Counted from the stretch's first letter, positions 6,549-15,692 are shown. The stretch is 41,978 nucleotides of DNA from Aquabacterium sp. (GCF_016234775.1 NZ_JACRAH010000053.1:1-41978); one strand, 5' to 3'. Notes: generated by a model not told the origin, from the letters alone. Numbers and translations are program-made.

Positions 6549-9128
6549 ATGGACGTTTCACGCATCAGGGCCCTGCGCGGCCCCAATCTCTGGAGTCGCC
6601 ACACCGCCATTGAGGCTGTTGTGGCGTGCGACCCCCAAGAGCGCGCCATTGAACAGTTGCCAGGCTTTGAAGATGCCTTGCGCAAGGTCTTCCCCTCGCT
6701 GGGCCCCTTGCGTCCGGATGGCCGCCCCGGGCAGATCAGCCTGGCGCATGTGCTCGAAGCCGCCACGCTGGCCTTGCAGGCCCAGGCAGGTTGCCCGGTG
6801 ACCTTCAGCCGCACGGCGCAGACGGTCGAAACCGGCGTCTACCAGGTCGTGGTTGAGTACAGCGAAGAGCAGGTTGGCCGGCTGGCTTTCGACAAGGCTC
6901 AGGCCCTGCTGCAAGCCGCGCTGGCCGGTGGCGAGTTTGACGTGGATGCCGCGCTGGCTGAGTTGCGCGAGCTCGATGAAGACGTGCGTCTGGGGCCCTC
7001 AACCGGCTCCATTGTGTCGGCTGCTGCCGCCCGAGGCATTCCCTGGCGTCGCCTGACCACGGGCAGCCTGGTGCAGTTCGGCTGGGGCTCCAAGCAACGC
7101 CGCATCTGGGCTGCCGAGGTGGATGACACCAGCGCGGTGTCGGAATCCATTGCGCAAGACAAGGACCTGACCAAGCGCCTGCTGGCTGCGGCGGGTGTGC
7201 CCGTGCCCATTGGCCGCCCCGTTGAAGACGTGGACGATGCCTGGGTGGTGGCGCAAGAGATCGGCCTGCCGGTCGTGTGCAAGCCGCAAGATGGCAACCA
7301 GGGCAAGGGCGTGACGGTCAACATCACCACCCGCGAACAGCTGGAAACGGCCTTCAAGGCTGCGGCCGATATCGGCGACGTGATGGTGGAAAAGTACCTG
7401 CCTGGCAACGACTTCCGCCTGCTGGTGGTGGGCGACAGGCTGGTGGCTGCCGCGCGCCGCGATCCGCCGCATGTGATTGGCGACGGCACCCACACCGTGC
7501 GAGAGCTGGTGGACAAGGTCAACGCCGACCCACGTCGAGGCGAAGGGCATGCCACCTCGCTGACCAAGATCCGCTTTGATGACATCGCCATCGCGCGCCT
7601 GTCCGATCAGGGTCTCAAGCCTGAAACGGTGCCTGAAAAGGGCCGCCGCGTCATCCTGCGCAACAACGCGAACTTGTCCACCGGCGGTACCGCCACCGAT
7701 GTGACCGACGACGTGCACCCTGAAGTGGCGGCTCGCGCCATCGCGGCAGCCCAGACCATCGGCCTGGAAATCTGCGGTGTGGACGTGCTGGCTGAGAGCG
7801 TGCACAAGCCGCTGGAAGACCAGAATGGCGGCATCGTCGAAGTGAACGCCGCACCTGGCCTGCGCATGCACCTGTCGCCGTCTTACGGCAAGGGCCGTAA
7901 TGTGGGCGAGGCCATGGTGGCCAAGATGTACAAGACCGGTGACGACGGGCGCATCCCCGTGGTGGCCGTGACCGGCACCAACGGCAAGACCACGACCGCG
8001 CGCCTGACCGCACACCTGCTGGCCACCAGTGGCCTGCGCGTGGGCATGACCAATACCGATGGCGTGTACGTGAACGGCCGTCAGATTGACAGTGGTGATT
8101 GCGCCGGCCCCAAGAGCGCCCGCAACGTGCTGATGCACCCTGATGTGGACGCCGCCGTGTTTGAAACCGCGCGTGGCGGCATCCTGCGCGAAGGCCTGGG
8201 TTACGACCGCTGCCAGACCGCCGTGGTGACCAACATTGGCGCGGGTGATCACCTGGGTCTGAACTACATCACCACGGTGGAAGACCTGGCCGTGCTCAAG
8301 CGCGTGATCGTGATGAACGTGGCGCCCAACGGTTATGCCGTGCTCAACGCCACCGACCCCATCGTCACGGCCATGGCGCCCAAGTGCCCGGGCGGCATCA
8401 TCTATTTCGCTGGTGACCCGCACAACCCTGTGCTGACGGCCCACCGCGCCCAAGGCAAGCGCACCCTGTGCGTGGACGGCGATGCCATCGTGGCATCCGA
8501 AGGTAACTGGCGCGAAAGCCTGCTGCTGCGTGACATCCCCATCACGCGCAATGGCAGCATCGGCTTCCAGGTCGACAACGTCATGGCGGCCATCGGTGCG
8601 GCCTGGAGTTCAGGGCTGGATTGGGACACCATCCGCCGCGGGCTGGCCAGCTTCGTCAATGATGCCGACAACGCCCCCGGGCGGTTCAACGTCATGGACT
8701 TCCGCGGCGCCACCGTGATCGCCGACTATGGCCACAACCCGGACGCCATGCGTGCGCTGGTGTCGGCCGTGAATGGCTTGCCCGCCAAGCGCCGCTCGGT
8801 GGTGATCAGCGGGGCGGGTGACCGTCGCGACGAAGACATCCGCGAGCAAACCGCCATTCTGGGTGATGCCTTTGACGAGCTGATCTTGTTCCAGGATGCC
8901 TGTCAGCGTGGCCGTGAAGACGGCGAGGTGCTCAACCTCCTGCGCGAAGGACTGGCCAAGGCGCAGCGTGCCCAGAAGGTTGACGAGGTCCGTGGCGAGT
9001 TTGTGGCCATCGACCAGGCCCTGGATCGCCTGCAGCCCGGTGACTTGTGTCTGATCCTGGTGGACCAGGTCGAAGAGGCGCTGGCCCATCTGGCCAAGCG
9101 TTGTGCGGAGGCTCAGCAAGCGGCCTGA
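6549..9128 (+). CDS. cphA: cyanophycin synthetase
   Basis: A full-length CphA of 859 residues, close to the usual 850-900. It starts like its neighbour (ALRGPNLWSRHTAIEA). The ATP-grasp region contains VVCKPQDGNQGKGVTVNI near 240-260 and VDVLAESV with EVNAAPGLRMHL near 415-440. The Mur-ligase P-loop is intact: GTNGKTTT begins at residue 476. It is followed by a complete C-terminal lobe that includes VIADYGHNPDAMRAL and a VVISGAGDRRDEDI motif. It should therefore carry out both Asp and Arg addition at the expense of ATP in the cytoplasm. It lies 29 bp after cphA' and is probably co-transcribed with it. A strong terminator follows. No cyanophycinase gene is in the window, so breakdown must be encoded elsewhere. 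Confidence 0.95.
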   Translation: MDVSRIRALRGPNLWSRHTAIEAVVACDPQERAIEQLPGFEDALRKVFPSLGPLRPDGRPGQISLAHVLEAATLALQAQAGCPVTFSRTAQTVETGVYQVVVEYSEEQVGRLAFDKAQALLQAALAGGEFDVDAALAELRELDEDVRLGPSTGSIVSAAAARGIPWRRLTTGSLVQFGWGSKQRRIWAAEVDDTSAVSESIAQDKDLTKRLLAAAGVPVPIGRPVEDVDDAWVVAQEIGLPVVCKPQDGNQGKGVTVNITTREQLETAFKAAADIGDVMVEKYLPGNDFRLLVVGDRLVAAARRDPPHVIGDGTHTVRELVDKVNADPRRGEGHATSLTKIRFDDIAIARLSDQGLKPETVPEKGRRVILRNNANLSTGGTATDVTDDVHPEVAARAIAAAQTIGLEICGVDVLAESVHKPLEDQNGGIVEVNAAPGLRMHLSPSYGKGRNVGEAMVAKMYKTGDDGRIPVVAVTGTNGKTTTARLTAHLLATSGLRVGMTNTDGVYVNGRQIDSGDCAGPKSARNVLMHPDVDAAVFETARGGILREGLGYDRCQTAVVTNIGAGDHLGLNYITTVEDLAVLKRVIVMNVAPNGYAVLNATDPIVTAMAPKCPGGIIYFAGDPHNPVLTAHRAQGKRTLCVDGDAIVASEGNWRESLLLRDIPITRNGSIGFQVDNVMAAIGAAWSSGLDWDTIRRGLASFVNDADNAPGRFNVMDFRGATVIADYGHNPDAMRALVSAVNGLPAKRRSVVISGAGDRRDEDIREQTAILGDAFDELILFQDACQRGREDGEVLNLLREGLAKAQRAQKVDEVRGEFVAIDQALDRLQPGDLCLILVDQVEEALAHLAKRCAEAQQAA

Positions 9129-9152
9129 TCGCGTCAAGTCCTGCTGATTCAA

Positions 9153-9199
9153 CGCGCGGCCGGGGTGTGCAAAATGTGCGCCCCGGCCGCGTGCTTTTC
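9153..9199 (+). terminator. intrinsic terminator after cphA
   Basis: Arms 9155-9170 and 9176-9191 form a 16-bp stem: 11 perfect G/C-rich pairs at the base (CGCGGCCGGGG with CCCCGGCCGCG) and an upper part with three G-U pairs. The loop is AAAAT at 9171-9175. Two more base pairs can form below. TGCTTTTCT follows as a short U-rich tail. It lies 25 bases after the cphA stop and separates the cyanophycin unit from modD. Confidence 0.8.
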
Positions 9200-9267
9200 T
9201 GGGAGATCAAACCGCTGGTCAGTCTGTGGTGCCATGATGGCGACACTGCGAAAGTGGAGTCCCGAAC

Positions 9268-10113
9268 ATGCTCAGAGCCTTGTCTGATGGCGCCCTGCAA
9301 GACCTGATTCAAGAGGATGCCCCCTACGGTGATCTGACCACCATGGGCTTGGGGCTGGGCGACATGCCTGGCCGTGTCGTGATGGCGGCCAGACAGCCCA
9401 TGACGGTATGCGGCACGGAAGAGGCTGCTCGCTTGTTCGAGTTGTACGGCGCCACGGCCACGTTGCTCGCGCCGTCAGGCAAGCATGTGCTGGGCGGCGC
9501 CGAGTTGATCAGCGCGCATGGCCGTGCTGCGACCTTGCTGCTGGTATGGAAGGTGGCGCAGACCTTGATGGAGTACGCCAGTGGCATCGCCAGCGAGGTG
9601 GCGCGCATGGTGACCGAGCTGCGTGCAGCCGGGCATGTTCAGCCCGTGGCCTGTACGCGCAAGACCTTTCCGGGAACGCGCGCCTTGTCGGTCAAGGCCG
9701 TTTTGAGTGGCGGTGGGATCATGCACCGCATGGGCTTGTCAGAGACCATGTTGCTGTTCCCTGAGCACCGCCTCTTTCTGGATGTCAGCACCGACGACAT
9801 GGTGGGCCGCCTGCGCAAGTACCAGCCTGAAAAACGCCTGGTGGTGGAGGTGGGCAGCATGCAGGAGGCCCTGGCTCTTGCCACCTCCGGCGCCGATGTG
9901 CTGCAACTGGAGCGCTTCACGCCGGAGGTCGTGAGGCAATGCAAGGTGGCGCTGCACACCAGTCATCTGCATCCGACGCTGGCTGTGGCGGGAGGTGTGA
10001 ATGCCAGCAATGCGGTGGCCTACGCTGAGGCTGGTGCCGACATCCTGGTGTCATCGGCGCCGTATCACGCACCACCGCGTGATGTGGAGGTGCGCTTCTC
10101 TCGTGATGTGTAG
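9268..10113 (+). CDS. modD: ModD, NadC-like pyrophosphorylase associated with molybdenum transport
   Basis: A 281-residue protein of the nicotinate-nucleotide pyrophosphorylase (QPRTase) fold. The N-terminus QEDAPYGDLTTMGLG, the GWKV-like LVWKVAQTLMEYASGIAS (about 92-109), RKTFPGTRALSVKAV (131-145) and LSETMLLFPEHR match ModD rather than true NadC. NadC has a different basic-residue pattern for quinolinate. ModD is usually found with modABC molybdate transport genes, and its exact substrate is not established. Here no molybdate transporter is adjacent, so it is an orphan copy. The start at 9268 has no strong Shine-Dalgarno sequence. It ends 10 bp from the convergent serine hydrolase gene. Confidence 0.85.
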   Translation: MLRALSDGALQDLIQEDAPYGDLTTMGLGLGDMPGRVVMAARQPMTVCGTEEAARLFELYGATATLLAPSGKHVLGGAELISAHGRAATLLLVWKVAQTLMEYASGIASEVARMVTELRAAGHVQPVACTRKTFPGTRALSVKAVLSGGGIMHRMGLSETMLLFPEHRLFLDVSTDDMVGRLRKYQPEKRLVVEVGSMQEALALATSGADVLQLERFTPEVVRQCKVALHTSHLHPTLAVAGGVNASNAVAYAEAGADILVSSAPYHAPPRDVEVRFSRDV

Positions 10114-10123
10114 ACCTGGCGCT

Positions 10124-11122
10124 TCAGTGTTGTGCTTGGCCAGTCAGCCAGGCGGCGCGGATGAGTCGCCCACAATCTACCGACTGAACGGCAGGCTTCT
10201 GGTCTGGGTCGTCTGTGCGTATACCGCTGCGGTCTTCACGCGCGAGCACGCCGTAAAAGGTCTTGCTGGCATCTATCCAGGGATAGAAGCCGAATGCGCC
10301 TGGGCTGCTGAAGGCGCCGTCGCCCACCTTGGGGTCGTCTTCCACCCAGTGGCCGATCGAGTAGTGCCAGGTTTCGGTTTGTGGAATGGGTGTCTTGATG
10401 GCCTCATTCGGGCAGGTCTGCGGATTGGCGCACACCGCGTTTGAGCCCAGCAGCTTGCTCATCTGGAGGTCGCCTTGCAGGATGCCCCTCAGGAAGCGGG
10501 CGTAGTTGGCGGCCGTGCCATGTGCACCACCAGCCAGTTGAGGCTGGTTGTAGCCGATGTGCCAATCCGGGCCCAGTGATCGCATGCTGCGCTTGATGGC
10601 ACCAGCCAGTTGCGCGTTGTCCATGTCGCCCAGGCCCATCATCACGGCATGCTTTTGCATGTGCCCGCCGTTGTAGTCGAACACATGGGCCGTGGCGCTG
10701 TCGGGGCGTCCCCGCCCGTTGAGCAGGCTGGATTGGCATTCGCCAACGGTCTGGCCGCGTGTGCAGATCCTGAATCGGGTGTAGCCGCTGCGGAAGCTCA
10801 GAAAGCGGATGTCTTCGTCGCTGAGGCGACCCTCGCGCTGCTGTGCCACGTAGGCGCCATAAAGCCACTTCGAGGCAGAAGCCAGCGCCATGGCGGTGTT
10901 GCCATCAGGCGCTTGTTGGCCGATCGAGCCGCCAGCGAGTTGGCGTTGGCCGTTGCCGATCTCCCAGTAAAAGGGCTGGGCGGCCACGCAGGCTTGCGCT
11001 TTGTGTGCGGTTTCTTGCGCCGCGCGCGTGCGTTGGGATGGTGTGGCCTTCTCTGCCTGTGTGCCCGCTTGGGCGAATGCAGCTGTGGTCAGGCAGATGG
11101 TCAACAAGGCAGCGTTGCGCAT
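10124..11122 (-). CDS. secreted serine hydrolase, beta-lactamase/DD-peptidase-like
   Basis: A 332-residue protein with a Sec signal peptide (MRNAALLTICLTTAAFAQA) and cleavage expected near residues 18-20. An SxxK motif, SASK at 82-85, gives a nucleophile Ser and general-base Lys typical of penicillin-binding-type serine hydrolases. A YNQ triad (in HIGYNQPQLAGG) may serve as the YxN element. The KTG element is not obvious, so substrate class is uncertain. Four or more cysteines (for example CTRGQTVGEC and CANPQTC) suggest disulphides in the periplasm. The start at 11122 is preferred to 11185 because it begins directly with the signal peptide. It stands alone between convergent modD and gspB. 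Confidence 0.7.
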   Translation of the reverse strand: MRNAALLTICLTTAAFAQAGTQAEKATPSQRTRAAQETAHKAQACVAAQPFYWEIGNGQRQLAGGSIGQQAPDGNTAMALASASKWLYGAYVAQQREGRLSDEDIRFLSFRSGYTRFRICTRGQTVGECQSSLLNGRGRPDSATAHVFDYNGGHMQKHAVMMGLGDMDNAQLAGAIKRSMRSLGPDWHIGYNQPQLAGGAHGTAANYARFLRGILQGDLQMSKLLGSNAVCANPQTCPNEAIKTPIPQTETWHYSIGHWVEDDPKVGDGAFSSPGAFGFYPWIDASKTFYGVLAREDRSGIRTDDPDQKPAVQSVDCGRLIRAAWLTGQAQH

Positions 11123-11226
11123 GCGCGTCTCCGAAGTCAGGGGGCGCACAGTCAGTGAGGCCCGGGCTTTCACAACGCAAGCCACCTGGCTTTCGATGAC
11201 GATGTCACGAAGCTTTACACGCGGGC

Positions 11227-11943
11227 TCAGTAGTTGATCGCGTAACGGTAGCCCCGGTACTTGAACACCGCTGACTTCAACCTGATTTCTTCCAGCAACA
11301 AGCCTTGATAGGGTTGATCGCCTTCATGGAAGACCTGGCTGTTGATGATCAGCATGCGGCTGGATGGTGTCTCGGAGTACATGGCGCCACCAATCACCAG
11401 TTGAGGCAGGTCACGCCGAACGTCTTCCGGCAGTTCGTTGATGGAGGGTACGCGGGCATTGGCCTGTGGCGCGGTCGCCGTTGCCGATGCGTTCGAGGTG
11501 GTACGGGCCGGTGTGGGAGCCGGCGCGGCGGCGGGGGCGGGTACCTGGGGGGGGGGCGTGGCGGGTTCACGCACCGGTTGGGCTACTGGCACACGCGCCA
11601 CGACCTCGGGTTCCGTGGACGGAGGGGCCGGCGGCGGCGGGTAAGGCACGGCGTTGCCCGTCAGGTTTGGCGGTACGGGCGACACAGGGGCAGTCGCCAT
11701 CTCAGGTACTGGCATGGGCGCAGCAGCTTGTGGTGCTGGTTCACGCATGAGCAGTTGCCAGCTCAATACGGCGATCAGGCAGAGGCCCACGCCCGCACCA
11801 AGCCACACGGCTGGCGCGACGGCCTTGCGACCACCTGCGTCATCGTCTTCAATCTGGCCCAGTGGTTGCGAGTGCAAGCCCGGCACCGTGCCACGCTCGC
11901 GTTCGGCATCAGCCTTCTTGAGGGCGTCAAGGATGTAGGACAT
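11227..11943 (-). CDS. gspB: general secretion pathway protein B
   Basis: A 238-residue bitopic inner-membrane protein. The N-terminus MSYILDALKKADAERERG is the hallmark of GspB/ExeB-like proteins. One membrane helix spans about 47-67. A long Pro/Ala-rich spacer leads to a C-terminal periplasmic T2SSB domain (SINELPEDVRRDLPQL, then SRMLIINSQVFHEGD) that ends at the last residues. With GspA it helps assemble the outer-membrane secretin of the type II secretion system through the peptidoglycan. It overlaps gspA by 17 bases, consistent with coupled translation. No core gsp genes are in the window. Confidence 0.88.
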   Translation of the reverse strand: MSYILDALKKADAERERGTVPGLHSQPLGQIEDDDAGGRKAVAPAVWLGAGVGLCLIAVLSWQLLMREPAPQAAAPMPVPEMATAPVSPVPPNLTGNAVPYPPPPAPPSTEPEVVARVPVAQPVREPATPPPQVPAPAAAPAPTPARTTSNASATATAPQANARVPSINELPEDVRRDLPQLVIGGAMYSETPSSRMLIINSQVFHEGDQPYQGLLLEEIRLKSAVFKYRGYRYAINY

Positions 11944-13699
11944 CGTTTCGTCTCGCGGTGGTCTGGCCGGTTTGCAATCGAGGCTCCTCGATGCCGACAG
12001 CCCGGTTGATCAGCATGAAGGTCGTGGCGCCCACCACACCATCTGGCTTGAGGCCTTGAGCCATTTGGAAAGCGTACACCCGCGACTGCATGGTGGCATC
12101 AAAAACCTGCTTGCCCGCTGGCGCGGCAGTCTTGTCGATCTTGCTGAGCTGGATGGCGAGCCAGTCCACCACGACACCCGTGTTGCCGGGCAGGATCTTC
12201 ATCCTGAACTCAGGCGGTGTGCGCCAGAAGGTGGTGAAGTCTCCTCGCCACATGCTGGCCAGTGCGCTCAGCGGCAGGGCATAGGTGTGGCCATCGAACT
12301 GCAATAGTGCGGTCTGGTCCCTCAGGCCGGTCAGCAGTGCATAGATGGCCTGGTTGCGGTCATCGTGCAAGGCCAGCACAACCGGGCGCTCCAGCTGACG
12401 TATCAGTGCCAGGCCACCACTGTTGCGGAAGCAGGCGAGGTTCTGTTGCTGCGCCTGGGTGCAGGCATCGCCGCCTTCGCCCAGCGTGATCTGCCACATT
12501 GGGGCAAGGGCCCGCAGCGCATCCTTTTCCTTGCGGAAGGCCGATTGGTACACCATGCGGGCGTCGATCGGCGGCGCAGCCAAAGACGTGCTCATGGTTC
12601 CGCCGGAAGCCGAGGATGCCGTATGTTGGCTCGCGCTGGCCGCGCGTGTTGCAGAAGCCGCTCGGGCCACGTCCTTGCCAGGCAGCTTCGATGTCTGGTT
12701 CTTCTGGTGTTGATGCAACCAGGCAGCACCACCTATCCCCGCGATGGCGGCAAACAGCAGGCCGCCAGCCAGCCAGGGCATCCAGGGTTCCTGCTTGCCC
12801 TTCTTGCGGCGAGGTGGTGTGCCGGAGGCGCTGGTGGACGTGGGTTTGGGCGTGCCTTGATGCGTTTGAGCGGTCTTGGCCGTCTGGAAAACCTCCTGGG
12901 CCGCCTTGTCCACGATCTGCCGATCCACCTTGCTTTTATTTTCAACATAGGCGCCCAGCAGCGCCCGGTCACACAGCAGGTTGATGCGGCGCGGCACCCC
13001 ACCCGTGAGCTGGTGAATGCGGCGCACAGCCTTGGTGTCAAACAAGCGGCCCCGTTTGAGCCCGCCAATGGACAGGCGGTGCTGGATGTACTGCCCGGTC
13101 TCTTCTTCGGTCAGCGCCTCCAGGTGGAAGTGCGCGATCACGCGCTGGGCGAGCTGCTCCAGTTCGGGCTGGGCCAGCATGGTGCGCAACTCGGGCTGGC
13201 CGATCAGCATGATCTGCAGGAGCTTGCGTTCGCTGGTCTCCAGATTGGTCAGCAGGCGCAACTGCTCCAGCACGTCGGTGGACAAGTTCTGGGCTTCGTC
13301 GATGATGAGGACGTTGTTCTGCCCGACGGCGTGCGTCTTGAGCAGGAACTCGTTGAGCGGGTCAACATAGTCCTTGATGGTGGCCTGGCCGGGGCCCTGG
13401 TGCTCGTAGGGGATGCGGAACTCGTCGCACACCGACTTGAGCAGTTCGGCCACTGTCACCTTCGGGTTGAAGATGTAGGCCACGTTCGTGCGGCGCGGGA
13501 TCTGCTCCAGAAAGCAGCGGCAGACCGTGGTCTTGCCTGCGCCGATCTCGCCCGTGAGCACCACGAAGCCACCGCCACCGCCCACGCCATACAGCAGGTG
13601 AGCGAGCGCCTCGCGATGGCGTTCGCTCATGAACAGGTAACGCGGGTCGGGCGCGATCGAGAACGGCGCCTGTTTCAGGCCGAAATATTGCGCGTACAT
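11927..13699 (-). CDS. gspA: GspA/ExeA-type AAA ATPase with peptidoglycan-binding domain
   Basis: A 590-residue inner-membrane protein. The N-terminal cytoplasmic AAA domain opens with YFGLKQAPFSIAPDPRYLF. It has a Walker A at 50-58 (GEIGAGKTT), a Walker B at about 130-138 (VLIIDEAQN) and GGVPRRINLLCDRALL near 233-248 as sensor 2 region. A basic stretch (RRKKGK) precedes one membrane helix at about 307-328. The periplasmic part ends with a peptidoglycan-binding domain (VYAFQMAQGLKPDGVVGATT). The protein uses ATP to help place the type II secretion secretin. The paired order gspA then gspB is conserved. It lies divergent from the PIN-domain gene, with 120 bp between their starts. Confidence 0.88.
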   Translation of the reverse strand: MYAQYFGLKQAPFSIAPDPRYLFMSERHREALAHLLYGVGGGGGFVVLTGEIGAGKTTVCRCFLEQIPRRTNVAYIFNPKVTVAELLKSVCDEFRIPYEHQGPGQATIKDYVDPLNEFLLKTHAVGQNNVLIIDEAQNLSTDVLEQLRLLTNLETSERKLLQIMLIGQPELRTMLAQPELEQLAQRVIAHFHLEALTEEETGQYIQHRLSIGGLKRGRLFDTKAVRRIHQLTGGVPRRINLLCDRALLGAYVENKSKVDRQIVDKAAQEVFQTAKTAQTHQGTPKPTSTSASGTPPRRKKGKQEPWMPWLAGGLLFAAIAGIGGAAWLHQHQKNQTSKLPGKDVARAASATRAASASQHTASSASGGTMSTSLAAPPIDARMVYQSAFRKEKDALRALAPMWQITLGEGGDACTQAQQQNLACFRNSGGLALIRQLERPVVLALHDDRNQAIYALLTGLRDQTALLQFDGHTYALPLSALASMWRGDFTTFWRTPPEFRMKILPGNTGVVVDWLAIQLSKIDKTAAPAGKQVFDATMQSRVYAFQMAQGLKPDGVVGATTFMLINRAVGIEEPRLQTGQTTARRNDVLHP

Positions 13700-13819
13700 G
13701 GGGCAAGCATAGCCTTACTGTGGCCAAGTCCGTGACAGTGGACATCCCACCACAGGCGGGCAGCCGTCTCAGGGGCAAAATGAAGTGTTCCCTCACGCCA
13801 TTTCCTTGTCTCGCGCTGC

Positions 13820-14380
13820 ATGTCGCATTCCCGTCACCCCGTTCCCCCCGCCGCGCCAGACGGCCCCGGTGCGGCGACCTACGTCGTGGACACCAATGTG
13901 ATCCTGGTTGCCAACGGCCAGCACCCCGGCGTCACGCAGGACTGCATCCGGCGCTGTGTGCATTGGCTGGAGGCCCTCATGGTCTCGGGGCGTGTGGCGG
14001 TGGACGAGGGCTACGAGATCGTGCGCGAATACCAGCACAAGACCCACGCCAGCAACGGTCAGGGCAAGGGGGATGCCTTCCTGCGCTGGCTGCTGCATGA
14101 GCTGGACAACCCGGCGCGTTGCGATCAGGTGGCCTTGCTGCCCCAGGCTGAGCGGGGTTTTGAAGCCTTTCCCGACGACCCGGCGCTGGCTGCTTTTGAT
14201 TCAGCCGATCGCAAGTTCGTGGCTGTGGCCCGCACACATCCGGAGGCGCCTGTCATCCTGCAGGCGGCCGATTCCAAATGGCTGGACTGGTCACCCGCCT
14301 TGCTGCAGCACGGGGTGCGCGTCCAGTTTCTGTGCGACGCCGAGTTGCACCAGTTCCACATCCACAAGTTTGGCCAATGA
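13820..14380 (+). CDS. PIN-domain protein, probable ribonuclease
   Basis: A 186-residue protein with the PIN fold. YVVDTNVILV at 21-30 supplies the first metal-binding Asp (D24). Acidic residues follow at D62/E63 (VAVDEGYEIV), D127 and D130 (AAFDSADRKFVAVA) and D151 (AADSKWLDW), which is the order expected for a PIN active site with Mg2+ or Mn2+. The usual role is single-strand RNA cleavage. No VapB-like antitoxin lies upstream, and the protein is longer than typical VapC toxins (about 130 residues). The next gene, 9 bp downstream, is an RNA ligase, so a cleavage-and-rejoining partnership is plausible. The first 18 residues are Pro-rich and probably disordered. The RNA target cannot be inferred. 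Confidence 0.8.
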   Translation: MSHSRHPVPPAAPDGPGAATYVVDTNVILVANGQHPGVTQDCIRRCVHWLEALMVSGRVAVDEGYEIVREYQHKTHASNGQGKGDAFLRWLLHELDNPARCDQVALLPQAERGFEAFPDDPALAAFDSADRKFVAVARTHPEAPVILQAADSKWLDWSPALLQHGVRVQFLCDAELHQFHIHKFGQ

Positions 14381-14389
14381 GGTCCGACC

Positions 14390-15088
14390 ATGAATGAGTT
14401 TTTTCGCTTTCCCCACACGCCGCACATCGCCTGGTTGTCCAAAGGCTCGCCGCGCGATGACAAGGTGCTGGCGCCCGATGAGATCAAGGCCTTGCTGGAT
14501 CATCCCGTTGTCGTGGAAGAAAAGCTCGACGGCGCCAACATGGGCATCTCCTTCAACAGTGAAGGCGTGCTGCATGTGCAGAACCGCGGCCAATACCTCA
14601 ACAAGCCTTATGGCGGCCAGTTCGCCCGCCTGGATGAATGGCTGGTGATCCGCGAAGACGCGCTGTTCGATGCCCTCGGTGATCAACTGATGCTGTTTGG
14701 CGAATGGTGCGCGGCCAAGCATTCGCTGGACTACGAAACCTTGCCCGACTGGTTCCTCGCTTTTGACGTGTATGACCGCGCCATGGGCCGCTTCTGGAGC
14801 ACGCGGCGCCGCCATGAACTGGCCGAGAAGCTGCAGATCCGGCAGGTACCTCGCGTGAGCCAGGGCAAGACCACGCTCAAGGAGTTGACCGACTGGGTCG
14901 AGTCTCATCGCAGCCATTACCGCGATGGCAACCTGGAGGGCGTGGTCGTTCGCCATGAGGATGAGGATTGGCTCATCAACCGTGCCAAGCTGGTGCGGCC
15001 TGATTTCGTGCAGAGCATCGAAGAGCACTGGCGCAGCCGCGCCTTGCAGTGGAATCGCATCAGCTGGGATGCGGGCGAGCAGGCCTGA
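14390..15088 (+). CDS. RNA ligase family protein (adenylating nucleotidyltransferase)
   Basis: A 232-residue member of the covalent nucleotidyltransferase superfamily, RNA ligase branch. The adenylation motif I is EKLDGANMG with K45 as the AMP acceptor. Further motifs are LFGEW at about 102-106, WFLAFDVYD at 121-129 (motif III), LEGVVVR at 182-188 (motif IV) and NRAKLVRPDF at 197-206 (motif V, K200). All catalytic elements appear intact, so it should form a ligase-AMP and seal RNA ends with 5' phosphate and 3' hydroxyl. It lacks an obvious C-terminal accessory domain and is shorter than T4 Rnl2 (334 residues). A GAGG-type ribosome binding site lies just before the ATG. It is translationally close to the PIN gene, and its 3' end overlaps the convergent TetR gene by 29 bases. 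Confidence 0.88.
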   Translation: MNEFFRFPHTPHIAWLSKGSPRDDKVLAPDEIKALLDHPVVVEEKLDGANMGISFNSEGVLHVQNRGQYLNKPYGGQFARLDEWLVIREDALFDALGDQLMLFGEWCAAKHSLDYETLPDWFLAFDVYDRAMGRFWSTRRRHELAEKLQIRQVPRVSQGKTTLKELTDWVESHRSHYRDGNLEGVVVRHEDEDWLINRAKLVRPDFVQSIEEHWRSRALQWNRISWDAGEQA

Positions 15089-15692
15089 GCCCATCCACGA
15101 TCAGGTTCAGTGAGGCGACCAAGGTGGCTTCGGCGTGGGTCACATCCACCTGCCATTGCGCCAGTTGCCCATCCACATGCATGCGGGCCAGACCATAGGC
15201 CAGTGCGCGCAAGGCCAGGGCGAATTCGGGCAGCGGGCCGGGAGGCAAATCCCCAGCTTCTTGCGACTGGGCGACCAGATCCAGCGTGATCTGGCGCACG
15301 GCATCGAAGTGCACGGGCAGGCTGGCCGAGCTGTCAAACTGAAACAGGTTGCGTGAGGACACCAGCTTGAACTGGGTCGGGTTGTGCAGGGCCCATTGGA
15401 TGAAAGATCTGCCCAGGGTTTTCAGTCGGTCAATGGGAGCGGGTGGGGCATCCATCAGGTCGCGCTCGACGCGCAGCCTCAGCCGCACGGTGGCTTCTTC
15501 TGCTACCGCCGTCATCAAGGATTCGCGGCTTGGAAAGTGCCGAAACGGCGCGCCGGACGACACACCCAAGCGCCGTGCGACCTCCCGCACGCTGATGATG
15601 TCCTTGCCGGTTTCCTCGGCCACGGTCACGGCCATGTCGATCAGTGCCTGCCTGAGCTTGCCGTGGTGATAGGGGCGTTTGGTGGTGGGCAT
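15060..15692 (-). CDS. TetR/AcrR family transcriptional regulator
   Basis: A 210-residue regulator. The N-terminal helix-turn-helix runs from about residue 8 to 60: YHHGKLRQALIDMAV, then SVREVARRLGVSSGAPFRHF with FPSRESLM. The C-terminal ligand domain has the WHG-like look of TetR proteins such as the one with WALHNPTQFKLV. The start is placed at 15692 (MPTTKRPYHHGK); the longer frame from 15755 would run through a possible operator. It faces away from the ferric-reductase-like membrane gene, 103 bp apart, so that gene and itself are the likely targets. The ligand is unknown. Confidence 0.88.
   Translation of the reverse strand: MPTTKRPYHHGKLRQALIDMAVTVAEETGKDIISVREVARRLGVSSGAPFRHFPSRESLMTAVAEEATVRLRLRVERDLMDAPPAPIDRLKTLGRSFIQWALHNPTQFKLVSSRNLFQFDSSASLPVHFDAVRQITLDLVAQSQEAGDLPPGPLPEFALALRALAYGLARMHVDGQLAQWQVDVTHAEATLVASLNLIVDGLRPARPHPS

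Noticed and set aside
12365..13735. 456-codon plus-strand open frame opposite gspA
   Set aside because: Antisense shadow of the GspA reading frame; no domain is recognisable.
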